NCBI GenBank assembly: GCA_025050535.1
Contig: JALBVF010000011.1
Coordinates: 16,931-80,930, forward strand
Length of the DNA stretch: 64,000 nucleotides
Source: Candidatus Protistibacter heckmannii
Lineage (GTDB): Bacteria; Pseudomonadota; Gammaproteobacteria; Burkholderiales; Burkholderiaceae
Direction: 5' to 3'
Shown here: positions 42,950-53,052 of the stretch, piece by piece
Position numbering within the stretch: position 1 is the stretch's first letter
How the letters are laid out: every line of letters begins with the position of its first letter
Translations under genes and position numbers: made by a program
Notes under the pieces: generated by a model
What the model was told of the DNA's origin: nothing
The model's database searches: none
What the model saw: the letters and a program-made list of their open reading frames with translations, nothing else

Positions 42950-44155
42950 TTATTCGAGGACGCGCAGTTTCTTCACATCGGCGTCCGAAGGCTTGACGTT
43001 GGCGCCGTCGATGTATCGGTAGCCCACCATCACGCCTTTGCCGCCGTCGTTCTTGGTGCGGCCGACGAAGGCGCCCATGGTCGACTGGTTGTCCTGAGGG
43101 CGATAGGTGATCTTGCCGAAGGGCACCGTCACCTGCAGGCCGCGGAAGGCGGCGACCATCTTCTCGGTGTCGGTCGAGCCGGCCTTCTTGATGCCTTCGG
43201 CGATGGACTTGATGGAGCTGTAGCCAACGACTGAACCCAGGCGCGGATAGTCGCTGAATTTCTTCTGATACGCGGCGACGAAGGCCTTGTGCTCGGCGCT
43301 CTGGATGCCGTACCAGGGATAGCCGGTGACGATCCAGCCATCGGGCGCTTCATCCTTGAGCGGGTCCAGATACTCGGGCTCGCCGGTCAGCAGGCTCACA
43401 ACTTCCTTGCCCTTGAACAGGCCGCGGGTGTTGCCCTCGCGGACGAACTTGGTCAGGTCGGCGCCGAAGAGCACGTTGAAGATCGCGTCGGGCTTGGCGT
43501 CGGCGAGCGCCTGCACCATGCTGCCGGCGTCGAGCTTGCCCAGCGGAGGCGCCTGGTCGGCGACGAATTCCACGTCGGGCTGGGCGGCCTTGAGCAGCGC
43601 CTTGAAGGTCGCCACGGCGGACTGGCCGTATTCATAGTTGGGATACACGACGGCCCAGCGCTTCTTCTTCAGCTTGGCGGCCTCGGGCACCAGCATCGCG
43701 GCCTGCATGTAGGTCGAGGCGCGCAGACGGTAGGTGTAGTGGTTGCCGTTCTGCCAGACGATCTTGTTGGTCAGCGGCTCGCCGGCGAGGAAGAAGACCT
43801 TCTTCTGCTTTGCGAAGTCGGTCAGCGCCAGGCCGACGTTGGAGAGGAAGGAGCCGGTGAGCACGTCCACCTTCTCGCGCGAGAGCAGTTCCTCGGCGGC
43901 GCGCACGGCGTCCGCTGGGCTGCCGTTGTCGTCGCGCACGATCAGTTCGAGCTTCTTGCCGCCGACACCGCCGGCCGCGTTGATCTCATCGACCGCCAGC
44001 TCCATGCCTTTCTTGTAAGGCTCGAGGAAGGCGGGCTGCACCTTGTAGCTGTTGATTTCACCGATGCGGATCACGGATTGCGCCATCGCGCCTTGCGTGC
44101 CCAGCACCGAAGCGAGCGCCAGCGACGATGCCAGCAGAGTTTTGCGTAGATTCAT
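42950..44155 (-). CDS. livK: Periplasmic substrate-binding protein of the Liv-type ABC transporter
   Basis: This is an intact 401-residue binding protein. ATG 44155 has AGGAG nine bases upstream and starts a signal peptide (MNLRKTLLASSLALASVLGTQGAMAQ). The mature part is of the type I fold: VIRIGEINSYKVQPAFLEPYKKGMELAVDEINAAGG, LTGSFLSNVGLALTDFA and YPNYEYGQSAVATFKALL. The relatives it calls to mind are the amide/aromatic-acid group more than true leucine-binding proteins. Its intact state beside broken catabolic genes suggests that uptake is still useful or that decay is very recent. Confidence 0.9.
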   Translation of the reverse strand: MNLRKTLLASSLALASVLGTQGAMAQSVIRIGEINSYKVQPAFLEPYKKGMELAVDEINAAGGVGGKKLELIVRDDNGSPADAVRAAEELLSREKVDVLTGSFLSNVGLALTDFAKQKKVFFLAGEPLTNKIVWQNGNHYTYRLRASTYMQAAMLVPEAAKLKKKRWAVVYPNYEYGQSAVATFKALLKAAQPDVEFVADQAPPLGKLDAGSMVQALADAKPDAIFNVLFGADLTKFVREGNTRGLFKGKEVVSLLTGEPEYLDPLKDEAPDGWIVTGYPWYGIQSAEHKAFVAAYQKKFSDYPRLGSVVGYSSIKSIAEGIKKAGSTDTEKMVAAFRGLQVTVPFGKITYRPQDNQSTMGAFVGRTKNDGGKGVMVGYRYIDGANVKPSDADVKKLRVLE

Positions 44156-44268
44156 GGAAAGCTCCTTCCCCCTGAAAAAAGAATGACCGCTAAAAACCGA
44201 AAACGACTGAGTGTTCAATTCCGCCGAACCCTTGCACCGCTTGCTGTTTCCACTTACTTGAGACCGCC

Positions 44269-44931
44269 CTACCTCTTGATCTCGTGCTTCTGCATGCCGC
44301 CTATTCTAGCCAGAGGCCGGCCGCTGTCCGTCACCGCGACGGCGACGACGATTTCCTTGGCGCGCGGCGCCTCCACGACGCGTGCTTCCACCGCGTCGAA
44401 ATGGCTGCGCACATAGGCGGCGTCATTGTGACCGAGAGGCACGTCGACCGCGGTGCTCAACGTGCCCTTCTTCTTGGCCGAGGGCACCAGCGCCGCACCC
44501 TTCTCCACCATCTTGCGCAGCGGCGCGCAGATCGGCGCACAGCCCGACGCGCCAGGACTTCCCCGGCGCGAGATGCAGCGCGATGTCGCCGCCGTTGTTG
44601 TTGACATATGCACGTTGCATGCCGTCGCCGCGGTAGAAGCCGATGAGTTCGTCGGCCACCACGCCGGCCACGGCGGCCATCGGCGTGATGAAGGTCGGCG
44701 CATGCGGCGCGCGACCATGCCGTGCGGCAGCGGCCCGCCCGTAGAGACCGGGCGCTTGAGCGCGCTCAATTCGGAGACCAGCTCCGGCAGCACCGTCTGG
44801 AAGCGCGCCCAGGCGTTTTCATGGGCGGCGTGCACCGCTTCGCGCTCGCCTTCGGCGGCAATGACGAGATCGACGGGGCCGTGCTGGAAATGCCAGCGGC
44901 CGCCGTCGAGTGGGGAGCGGGTTGCGTGCAT
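44269..44931 (-). pseudogene. Deletion fusion of a UPF0280 family gene to an AA_synth (DUF1185) gene, frameshifted
   Basis: The first part (MHATRSPLDGGRWHFQHGPVDL, GPLPHGMVARRM, then after a frameshift near 44710 FITPMAAVAGVVADELIGFY and RAYVNNNGGDIALHL) is UPF0280, an ApbE-related family. The last 80 codons (EKGAALVPSAKKKGTLSTAVDVPLGHNDAAYVRSHFD to GRPLARIGG) are the C-terminal part of the AA_synth/DUF1185 family. Missing in between are the UPF0280 C-terminus and about the first 120 residues of AA_synth, so one deletion joined the two genes near 44530. Both families accompany molybdenum-hydroxylase nicotinate-type clusters. The ATG lies 4 bp after the reductase stop. Confidence 0.65.
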
Positions 44932-44935
44932 CGTC

Positions 44936-46280
44936 TCAGCCCAGTATCGGAGGCTGGCCGATCGGCCAGGCGTTGAGGGAGGAGGCCGCGTCGATGGGGC
45001 GCGCGACGGGCGCGCCATCGTCGTTCCAGGCGCCGGTGGCGAGCGTCTGCTCGAGGCTGCGCACGTGGCCCGGCATGGCCGCCGAGCCGCACGTAGTCTT
45101 CCAGGCGCATGGTGAATTCGATGGGCGCGACGACCGCGGGCGTTGGCACCTTGCCTAAGGAATTGTCCGGCATGCGCAGCACGTCGGCCATCAGCGTGAT
45201 GCCGCCGCAGGTGACGTTGACCAGCGATTGCTTGACCGATTGCGTGAGCTGCACGGGATTGTCGGTGACGCCGGCGCGCAGCTAGCTGCTCGCGCCCGCG
45301 AGGAAGAGCACCGAGACCAGGAAGGGTTCGCAGTTCTCGCCGATGCGGTCGACGACGGCCTGCACCTCGGCGGGCATGGCGGCGGGCTGGGGCTTTAGCC
45401 CGGCGTCGAGGACGTACCAGGCGGAATGCTCGCCGGTGGTGGAGACCATGAGCAGGAGCTTGCCGGGCCAGGCGACCTTTAAGTAGCAGCCCGGCGTGGA
45501 CTTGCGGCCGCGCATGCTGATGCCGGAGGGACGCATGTCGAGGCAGCGCCCGGCCTGGTGCTCGGTGAGCACGCCGGTGATGTGGTCGTCGACGACCACG
45601 ACTTCATCCACCAGGCCGAACCACTGCTTGGCGAAGATGCCGATGGTGGCCGAGCCGCAGCCCATGCGCATGCGCTTTTCTTCCACGCCGTTGACGATGG
45701 GCGCCTTTCCGGCCTGGATGACTAGCTGCGCGCCGCCGTCGATGGAGAGCTCCACGGCCTGCTTGTTGCCCAGGGCGACCATCATCTCGCAGGTCAGGCG
45801 GCCCTCTTTCTTTCCGCCGCCGGTGAGGTGGTGCACGCCGCCCAGGGAGAGCATCTGCGAACCGTATTCGATGGTGGTGACGTGGCCGACGGCCTCGCCA
45901 TTGTAGAAGATGGTCGACTGCTCGGGGCCGAGCCAGCGGTCGGTTTCGATCTTGATCTTGAAACTGCAGTAGCTGAAGATGCCCTCGTTCACGACGGTGA
46001 CCATGTCCAAGCCGAGCTGCTGCGAGGAGACGATGAAGGGCGCGGGCTTGTAGTCGGGATAGGTGGTGGACGCGCCCACGCCCGTGACGAAGTATTCCTC
46101 TCCGCGCAGCAGGCTGCCATTCCAGTCGCCCTGGCCAGCGGCGGCAAAGGAGACCAGCTCGCCGCGCGCGGTTTCTCCCGTCGCGGCGGCGTTCTCCAGC
46201 GCCCGAGGCGCGCCAGCTTCGCCCACCGCCTCGCCGACCGAGGTTTCCCCGAAATGCTCTCCGATGTTCGATTCATCCAT
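44936..46280 (-). pseudogene. hnr: 6-hydroxynicotinate reductase-like protein, N-terminal truncated and broken
   Basis: Recognizable blocks of the family are YFVTGVGASTTYPDYKPAPF, NEGIFSYCSFKIKIETDRW, SLGGVHHLTGGGKKEG, MGCGSATIGIFAKQW, DDHITGVLTEHQAG, LLMVSTTGEHSAWYVL, LRAGVTDNPVQLTQSVK and VAPIEFTMRLEDYVRLGG. The enzyme uses reduced ferredoxin to reduce 6-hydroxynicotinate. The Cys-rich FeS start expected in relatives is absent; the frame begins MDESNIGEHFGET. TAG at 45282–45284, a frameshift near 45075 and two internal losses (STPGCYLKVAWPG; VTCGG-ITLMADV) break it. ATG 46280 lies 25 bp after the Mo-hydroxylase stop. The assignment rests on recalled family motifs. Confidence 0.65.
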
Positions 46281-46305
46281 GTCTGTCTCTTCTGTCGCTC
46301 GCTGC

Positions 46306-49061
46306 TCAGGATTGAGGACCGACCGCCAGGATCGCGGCGCGCACGCGGTCCAGCGTGGCCGGGATCTGATGCATGCGCACGCCGGTCGCGGCATGCACGG
46401 CGTTGAGAATGGCCGGCGCGTTGGCGATCAGCGCGGGCTCGCCCACGCCCTTGGCGCCGTAGGGCCCCAGAGGCTCGTTGTCCTCGATCAGATAGGTCGT
46501 GATCTGCGGCAGGTTGCCGACAGTGGGGATCAGGTAGTCGTGCAGATTGTCGGTGCCACCATTGATTTATTCCTCCATCAGCACCAGGCCCATTCCCTGG
46601 GCGACGCCGCCGTGGATCTGGCCTTCGACCTGGGTGGGATGCACCGCGCGGCTGCAGTCTTGCGCGGCGTGGATGTGCAGCACCTTGACCGAGCCCAAGC
46701 CGGTGTCGACTTCCACCTCGGCCATCTGCGCCGCGAAGCCGTAGGTGGCGTAGGGGACGCCCTGACCGTTTTCGTCGAGCGGCACGGTGGGCGGATTGAA
46801 GTAGTCCTTTCCCACGGCCACGTCGCCGAGTTCGTTGGCCGGCAGGCTGGCGAGGTCGAGCGTCTTGCGCGCGCCGCCCTCGGCGCCGATCAGCGTCGCA
46901 CCCTCGACCGAGCGCACGGCGTTCTGCGTGATGTCGAGCATCTCGCAGAGCTGGCGGCACAGATGTTCGCCGGCAAATTTGGCTGCGTTGCCGGAAACGA
47001 AGGTCTGGCGCGAAGCGGAGGACTTTCTGGCGTCCTGCGTGAGGTCGGTGTCGCCCATGACCTGGTCGATGCAGGCGATGGACACGCCCAGCACGTCGGC
47101 GAAGATCTGCGGGATCACGGTGGCGGTGCCCTGGCCGATTTCCTGCGCCCCGTTGTAGAGGAAGAAGCGGCCGTCGCGGTGCAGGCTGCCTTCCATCGTG
47201 GATGGGTTGGCGATCACGGTGTTACCGATGCCGTACCACATGCAGGCGACGCCGACACCGCGGCGCATGGGGCTTGCCTGCGCCGCTAGCGGCGGCGTTG
47301 AATGCGGCGGTGGATGCGTTGGCGGCCTTCCATGCCGGTTCGAGCGCCTCGATGCAGGCCTTGATGCCGATGCTGGCGGAGAGAATCTGGCCGGTGGCGG
47401 TGGGCTGGCCGGCGACGAGCGCGTTGCGGCGGCGGAATTCGAGCTTGTCGATGCAGGTCTTCTCGGCCAGCTCGTCCATCAGCGCCTCGCTGACGATGCA
47501 GGCCTGCGGAATGCTGAAGCCGCGGAATGCGCCGCCGATGCTGTTGTTGGTGTAGACCGCGCGTGTCAGCGCACGCAGATGCGGCACGAGATAGGGGCCG
47601 GTGGCGTGCACCGGCACGCGGCTGGCCATGGTGCTGCCCCAGGAGGCGTAGGCGCCAGTGTTGAAGTCGCAGTGGAAGTCCATGGCCGTGAGCCGGCCCC
47701 GAGCGTCGCAGGCCAGGCGCGCGCGGATGCGCGCGGGATGGCGCTTGGCGGTGGAGATCATGGACTCGGGGCGCGTGTAGATGGCGCGCACTGGCCGGCC
47801 CAGCTTCCAGGCGGCCACGGCGAGCAGCGGCTGGATGCTCACGTCGAGCTTGCCGCCGAAGCCGCCGCCGATGGCCGAGGGGAGGATGTGCACCTGCTCG
47901 GGCTTGAGCTTGAGCTTGAGCTTGAGCACGCGCGCGACTTCATCGCGGTCCATGTAGGGTGTCTGGGTGCAGGCGAAGAGGCGGATGCGCTTCGCGCCGC
48001 CCTCATCGAAGACTTCGGCGTAGCCGGCCTCGGGCTCGATGTAGGCATGCTCAATGAATCTGGTTCGGTATTCGTCCTGGGCCTCGAAGCCGGAGGCGGA
48101 GAAGTCCTTGGCGATTTCGCCATTGACCACGCGGCCGCGGCACAGCACGTTCTCGGGCGCGAAATCGTGGATCAGATCGCCGATGGCGGTGAGCGCGGCC
48201 TCGGAGGTCTCGAGCGCCGGCAGCGGCTCCCAGACGATGGGAATGTCGGATTCAGGAATCGCCTGCACGGCCTCGGCCTCGCCGACCAGGCAGAGCACCG
48301 CCTCGCCCCGGAAGCGCGCGTGGCCGTCGGCCAGCACGGGCTGATCCTTGGGCATGGCGAAGACGGAGAAGCTGTTCTCGGGCACGTCGGCGGCGGTGAC
48401 GACGTCGACCAGGCCCGGGTTTTTGCGCTTGAGGGCTTCGACGTCGCCGATGACGAAGCGCGCGGACTGGTAAGGCGAGCGCACGGTGCGCAGCCAGAGC
48501 GAACCGGCGGGATAGCTGTCGGCGCCGTAACGTTCCGCGCCGGTGAGCTTGCCGTGCGCGTCCAGGCGGCGCAGGCGCGCGCCGACGGCATTGCCGGCGG
48601 CGGGCGTGACTTCAGCGGCGGGCGCCTCGCCAGCCACGGACAGCACCGCCTCGACGATCTTGCGATAGCCAGTACAGCGGCAAAGCACGCCGCCCAGGCT
48701 GTCGAGCACCTGCTGCTCGGTCGGATCCGGATGGCGGCGCAGGACGTCCATGCCGGCCATCAGCATGCCCGGCGTGCAGCAGGCCTTCGACGGTGGTCAC
48801 TTCCGCACCGGTGCACTGGCCGGCGGCGGTGATGCAAGCGAAGGCCTGATGGCCGTCGATCAGCTCGGTGCAGGCGCCGCAGTCGCCGGCGTGGCAGCCG
48901 ACCTTGGTGCCGATGAGGCCGAGGTCGTCGCGCAGCATCTCGGAGAGGCGCTTGGAGGGATGGGCGTCGACTTCCTGGCGGATACCGTTGACGACCAGAC
49001 GGATCGGTTCGAGCGCGCGGTTGGGCAGATCGAGCTGCGCTTGTTCGACGGGGTGGTTCAT
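46306..49061 (-). pseudogene. Molybdenum hydroxylase, fused [2Fe-2S] and molybdopterin subunits (XDH family), broken
   Basis: The N-terminal part is an FeS domain (IRLVVNGIRQEVDAHPSKRLSE, first cluster GCHAGDCGAC). It passes to PGMLMAGMDVL, GGVLCRCTGYRKI and then the XDH-type catalytic subunit (ARLRRLDAHGKLTGAERYGAD, SAIGGGFGGKLDV, GGAFRGFSIPQ, GAKGVGEPALIANA). A deletion plus frameshift near 48780 removed the CGIC half of the second FeS site. A frameshift near 47270 and a TAA at 46567–46569 (in LMEE-INGGTDN) follow. Such enzymes hydroxylate N-heterocycles; beside the reductase, enamidase and nicotinamidase the likely substrate is nicotinate. The LKLKLKLK stretch comes from a hexamer repeat. 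Confidence 0.82.
47903..47926 (-). repeat. Four tandem CTTGAG hexamers in the Mo-hydroxylase gene
   Basis: CTTGAG is repeated four times and codes on the minus strand for Leu-Lys pairs in ARVLKLKLKLKPEQVHI. Relatives have a single LxLKPEQV turn here, so slippage has lengthened a surface segment without shifting the frame. Confidence 0.8.
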
Positions 49062-49072
49062 GGCGTTCTCTC

Positions 49073-49931
49073 TCAGGAGAGGGCTTCGCGCACCGCGCGG
49101 CGCACGAGGGTCAGGGCGGCGTCGCGGCGATAGTCGGCCATGCCGCGCACGTCGTCGATGGGCCGATGCCTTGCAGATGCGCCGCGCCCACGGTGTCGGC
49201 CAGGGCGGGGTCGCTCGGCTTGCCGAGCAGCAGCGCGGACAGCGCGTCGAGGCGCACGGCCTTGGCGGCGCAGGATCCGACGGCCGCGGCGGCGTGGCTG
49301 ATGCGGCCCTGCGCGTCGAATTCGACCGTGAGCGCGACCATGGCGATGGAGATCACCAGATAGCTGCGGTGGCAGTGCTTGAGAAAGACGGAGCGCGCGC
49401 GGGGATGAAGATCTCGGTGAGCAGCTCGTTAGGGTGGCGCTGGGTGCGGCGCTTGCCGAGGATGATGTCTTCGAGTAGCATGATGCGTTCGCCGGCGGCG
49501 CTGTCGAACGTGACGCGCGTGCCCAGGGAGATCAGCGCGAGAACGCCGTCGGAGGCGGGCGAGGCATTGCACAGATTTCCGCCCACCGTGCCCCAATTTT
49601 GCACCTGGATGCCGACCACTTTCAGCGCACAGTCCTTGAGGCCGTCGAAGAGCGGCGGCAGATCGGCCTGCGCGACGTCGGTCCAGGTGGCGCCAGCGCC
49701 GATGCGCCAGCCGCCGTCCATGGCAGCGATGCCGCGCATTTCGGCGACCGCGCTCACATCGAGCATGGGCGCGGCGATCGGCCTGCCGACCCTTGCGGCG
49801 TAATAGTCCATGCCGCCCGCGAGAATGTCGATGGTCTGCACATCGAGCGAACGCAGCGCCTGCGCCAGACTCGTCGGCCGCAGATAAAGCTGGGCCTGGC
49901 GGCCCTCCCCTTGTTGATTTCCTGGCGTCAT
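49073..49931 (-). pseudogene. FAD-binding subunit of the molybdenum hydroxylase, broken
   Basis: The sequence is a CoxM/XDH-type FAD subunit: AQLYLRPTSLAQALRSLD, ILAGGMDYYAARVGR, RIGAGATWTDVAQADLPP, and the FAD-site VQNWGTVGGNLCNASPASDG. After EIFIPARAPSF the frame changes (near 49395) to VALTVEFDAQGRISHAAAAVGS, and again near 49160 to DDVRGMADYRRDAALTLVRRAV. A GTG at 49958 is in frame, but ATG 49931 fits the family start. IS copy C lies 28 bp before the ATG and so separates this first gene of the operon from its promoter. The next gene starts 11 bp downstream. Confidence 0.82.
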
Positions 49932-49959
49932 TGCCGCACTATTTAATTGAGTATTCACT

Positions 49960-51086
49960 TATTGATCCGGCAGGAAGAAGTTTTCATGCGGCGTATTTGA
50001 CGCGGAGATCCTGGAAGTAGGACTTCACGCGTTCGGAATGGGTTTCGATGAACGCCATATGGTTCTTTGCTGCGGCGTGTAATTTGGCCTTTGTTATGAC
50101 GGGGACTCGTGTGCTGATGACATGTTTCAGGTCGGCGTTGAGTCGCTCATCCAGATTGAGCTCCGGGCTGTAGCTTGGCAGGTAAAAGACTTCGATGTCG
50201 GCTTGGTGCTCGGCAAGCCATGCCTTGACCGGCTTGCGGTGATGCACGCTGAGGTTGTCGATGATCAGGAACACTTTCTTTCCCGCGCGCTTGCCATCGG
50301 CCACCAGCACCTCGAAGAACTCGATGAGCTTCTCGTGGTTAAAGGCACCATCGATGATCATCCAGCTTGCCTTGCCCTGATTGGTCACTGTGGAAATCAT
50401 CGACAGCTTCTGTCGCGTACCTCTAACCGCCATCGTGACCGGGGTTTGCCCTTTGGGAGCATAACTGCGGCCCCGAACATCCGTATTCACCAACGCGGTT
50501 TCGTCACCCCAGTGAATCTCGCCACCTTTGGCCTTGGCACGCTTCTCGATGGCCGGATACTCCTGATCGATCCACTGCTTGACAGACTCCGGTCGCTGTT
50601 CATAAGCGCGCTTGATCGGCTTTTTCGGCGTGAAACCCCAGCGCTTGAGGTAGTCTCCGACCGCACGTATTGAGAGTCTGACCGCGTATTCCTGTTCGAT
50701 GAACAGCATGACCGCGCCTCGCGTCCAGAGCGCAGATTCCATCTTCAACTGCTCCGGACGTTTGTCGCAGATCGTGCGCCGGATTGCTTCTTCTTGATCC
50801 ACATTCAGCCGTCTTCCGTCTCCTGGCGTACGAGCTCGTGGGTGCGGCTTCAGAGCCGCCGCGGCCCCTTCTTCATAGAGATCAATGGCCAGTCGAGCCT
50901 CCGGGTAACTCAGCCCTGTCAACTCCGCGATGGCCATGACTCCGTATCCCTTCCGATGCAACCTCACGACCTTCTTTCGCCTCTCGTGCAGTTGCTTCAG
51001 TTTCTGGTATCGAGCGTCTTCTTTTTCTATGCCAATTCAATTCCAGAAATGAAAATAAGTTAAATCTTTATATTGCCGTATCAATA
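49960..51086 (-). mobile_element. IS630-family insertion sequence, copy C
   Basis: The 1127-bp element has TA at both ends (49960–49961 and 51085–51086) and terminal repeats TTGATCCGGCAGG and GCCGTATCAA. It sits between the nicotinate-type operon (5' end) and the 3' end of the TPR–glycosyltransferase remnant. It belongs with copies D and E to the second sequence subgroup ([18 protein letters not shown]). Confidence 0.93.
49984..50967 (-). CDS. IS630 family transposase, copy C
   Basis: This is a 327-codon DDE transposase from the shared GTG. Motifs WGDET, LIIDNLSVHH and YSPELNLDE are present; the second motif is altered from [10 protein letters not shown] of the other copies. Upstream of the GTG the longer frame open in copy B carries a TGA at the same codon as in copy A (CGA in B, D and E). 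Activity is uncertain. Confidence 0.88.
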   Translation of the reverse strand: MRLHRKGYGVMAIAELTGLSYPEARLAIDLYEEGAAAALKPHPRARTPGDGRRLNVDQEEAIRRTICDKRPEQLKMESALWTRGAVMLFIEQEYAVRLSIRAVGDYLKRWGFTPKKPIKRAYEQRPESVKQWIDQEYPAIEKRAKAKGGEIHWGDETALVNTDVRGRSYAPKGQTPVTMAVRGTRQKLSMISTVTNQGKASWMIIDGAFNHEKLIEFFEVLVADGKRAGKKVFLIIDNLSVHHRKPVKAWLAEHQADIEVFYLPSYSPELNLDERLNADLKHVISTRVPVITKAKLHAAAKNHMAFIETHSERVKSYFQDLRVKYAA

Positions 51087-51186
51087 GTCCCGTAACTCTC
51101 GAATACTCACGCCGGCGCGAGGTGTGGTGAGGTGTTTGAGGGGATTTTTGTGGCGGCGGCGTGTCGAAAGGATGACGCGCGGCGTT

Positions 51187-52992
51187 TCAGAGCGCCTGGC
51201 GCACGCGCGCGACGACCTCGGCCCAATCGCCGGGGCTGGCCTGGCGATGGATGAGGGTGTTGGGATACCACGGGGTGTCTTCGCGTTCTTCCATCCAGCG
51301 CAAGTCGGCGAACCAGGGCAGCAGCAGATGGCAGGGCTTGGCGAGCGCGCCGGCGAAGTGGGCGACGGAGTTGTCGATGCTGACGACGGCGTCGCAGTGT
51401 TAGATCAGAGCGAACACGCTCTCGAAGTCGTGCAGGTTGTCGACGTCGTCGAAGTGCAGCGGCGCCATGCCGGTCTCGGCGCGCAGAGCGGCGCGTTCGG
51501 CGGCGGTGTCGCCGTATTGCAGATCGATGAAGACGCAATCGGGCATGGACAGCAGCGGGAGCAGTTCGCGCAGCGCGAGCGAACGGTCGGCGCCGGTCTT
51601 GACGTTCTTGCTGTGCCAGGCCAGACCAATGACGCGCTTGCGGCTGGGCGCGTCCGCCGCCGGCCGAGCGAGCCGAGGGCGATGGCGGTGTCATGGCCGC
51701 CTGCATAGGCCTGTGCGCCCATGGGATGGATCTTGATGCGAGGATGCACGCGCTCGAACAAACCGGCCAGGCGCGGCGAGACTTCGAGCACGAACTCCCT
51801 GGCCATGGCCGCGAGGCGCGTCGCATAGCGGCCGAAGAAGACGTGGTCGCCGATGCCTTGCTCGCCCCAAGCCAGCAGGGTGCCGTCGAGATACTTGCCG
51901 TCCCAGGGCTTGTCGTCCGGATGGCGGCGGGCGACGGGCGCGGAATTGCGCCAGCGCCACTCGTACTGTTCCAAGCCGCGTTCCCAATCGCCCATGCGCA
52001 GACGGCAGAGGCTTTCGTTGTAATGCGCGTCGGCGAAGTCGGTGGCGATTTCCTGAGCGCGCGCATAGCTCGCCAGCGCTTGGCCAGAACTGCCTGGTGC
52101 TTTCGTAGAGGATGCCGATGTTGTTCAGGGGCGCGGGATAGTCGGGCTGCAGGGCCATGGCGCGCCGATAGTCGGCGATGGCTTCGTCGTGGCGCCGGCG
52201 GTCGCGCAGCAGGTTGCCGCGGTTATTGAGCGCCTCGGCGTAGTCGGGTCTGGCTTCGAGCGAGCGGTTGAAGACCTGCAGGGCTTCGTCGTCGCGGTAC
52301 AGATCGTGCAGGGTCATGCCCATGTTGTTGAGCAGCGCGGCGTTGCCGGGGCGCAGCGTGTCGGCGAGCCGGAAGCTGGCGAGCGCATCTTCGGCGCGGT
52401 GCAGGTCGTGCAGGAGGTTGCCGCGGTTGGAGAGGGCCTCGAAGTAGGCGGGGCGCAGGGCCAGGGCCTTGTCGTAGCACTGCAGCGCGGCTTCGCGGTA
52501 GCCCATGGCGCCCAGGCCGGCGAGGGCTTCAGGGAATTCGTTCTTGCAGGCCGCCATGGCCTTGTCGAAGGTGAAGGCGGCTTCCTGAGGCTAGCCGAAC
52601 TGGTGGAGCAGATTGCCACGGTTGAAATGCGCCTCGGCGAAATGCGGCCGCAGCCGCAGCGCCTCTTCATAGAGCGCGAGGGCCTGCAGATGGTGGCGCA
52701 GTCCTTCGAGGACGTTGCCGTGATTCACGAGGATGGCGGCGTAGCGCGGGTCGGCCTTGCCGTCGGGCAGGTCGGCGAGCAGCGTGAGCGCCTTGCGCAT
52801 GCGCCAGTCGGCTTCGTCGTTGTCGCCGTGCTCGTGATGGATGATAACGCTGAAGTTCAGCGCGTCGACGTGCGCGGGTTCGTTTAACAGGATTGTTACG
52901 TAGAGGGCCAACGCCTGGTCGAAGCGGCCGGAGCCGTGCAGTTCCAGGGCCTGGCCGAACAGGTCAGCGACAGGCGTTGCGCTCGTATCCAT
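51187..52992 (-). pseudogene. TPR-repeat protein with C-terminal glycosyltransferase-like domain, broken
   Basis: From ATG 52992 a long array of tetratricopeptide repeats is visible (DLFGQALELHGSGRFDQALAL, HFNRGNLLHQFG, ALSNRGNLLHDLHRAEDAL, ALNNRGNLLRDRRRHDEAI). The C-terminal domain reads LLAWGEQGIGDHVFFGRYA, GLAWHSKNVKTG, FIDLQYGDTAAERAAL and VSIDNSVAHFAGALAKPCHLLLPW. This matches TPR-linked glycosyltransferases (GT9/GT41-like) of surface or flagellar glycosylation. Breaks are TAG at 52591–52593, a frameshift near 52090, another near 51660 and TAA at 51400–51402. It is the most 5' of a minus-strand row with no clear partner left. Confidence 0.8.
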
Positions 52993-53052
52993 CGGCGTTG
53001 AACGTCCGGGAGGTTTGTCTTCTTACGAGATTCTCACAGATTTGCGCGAGGC

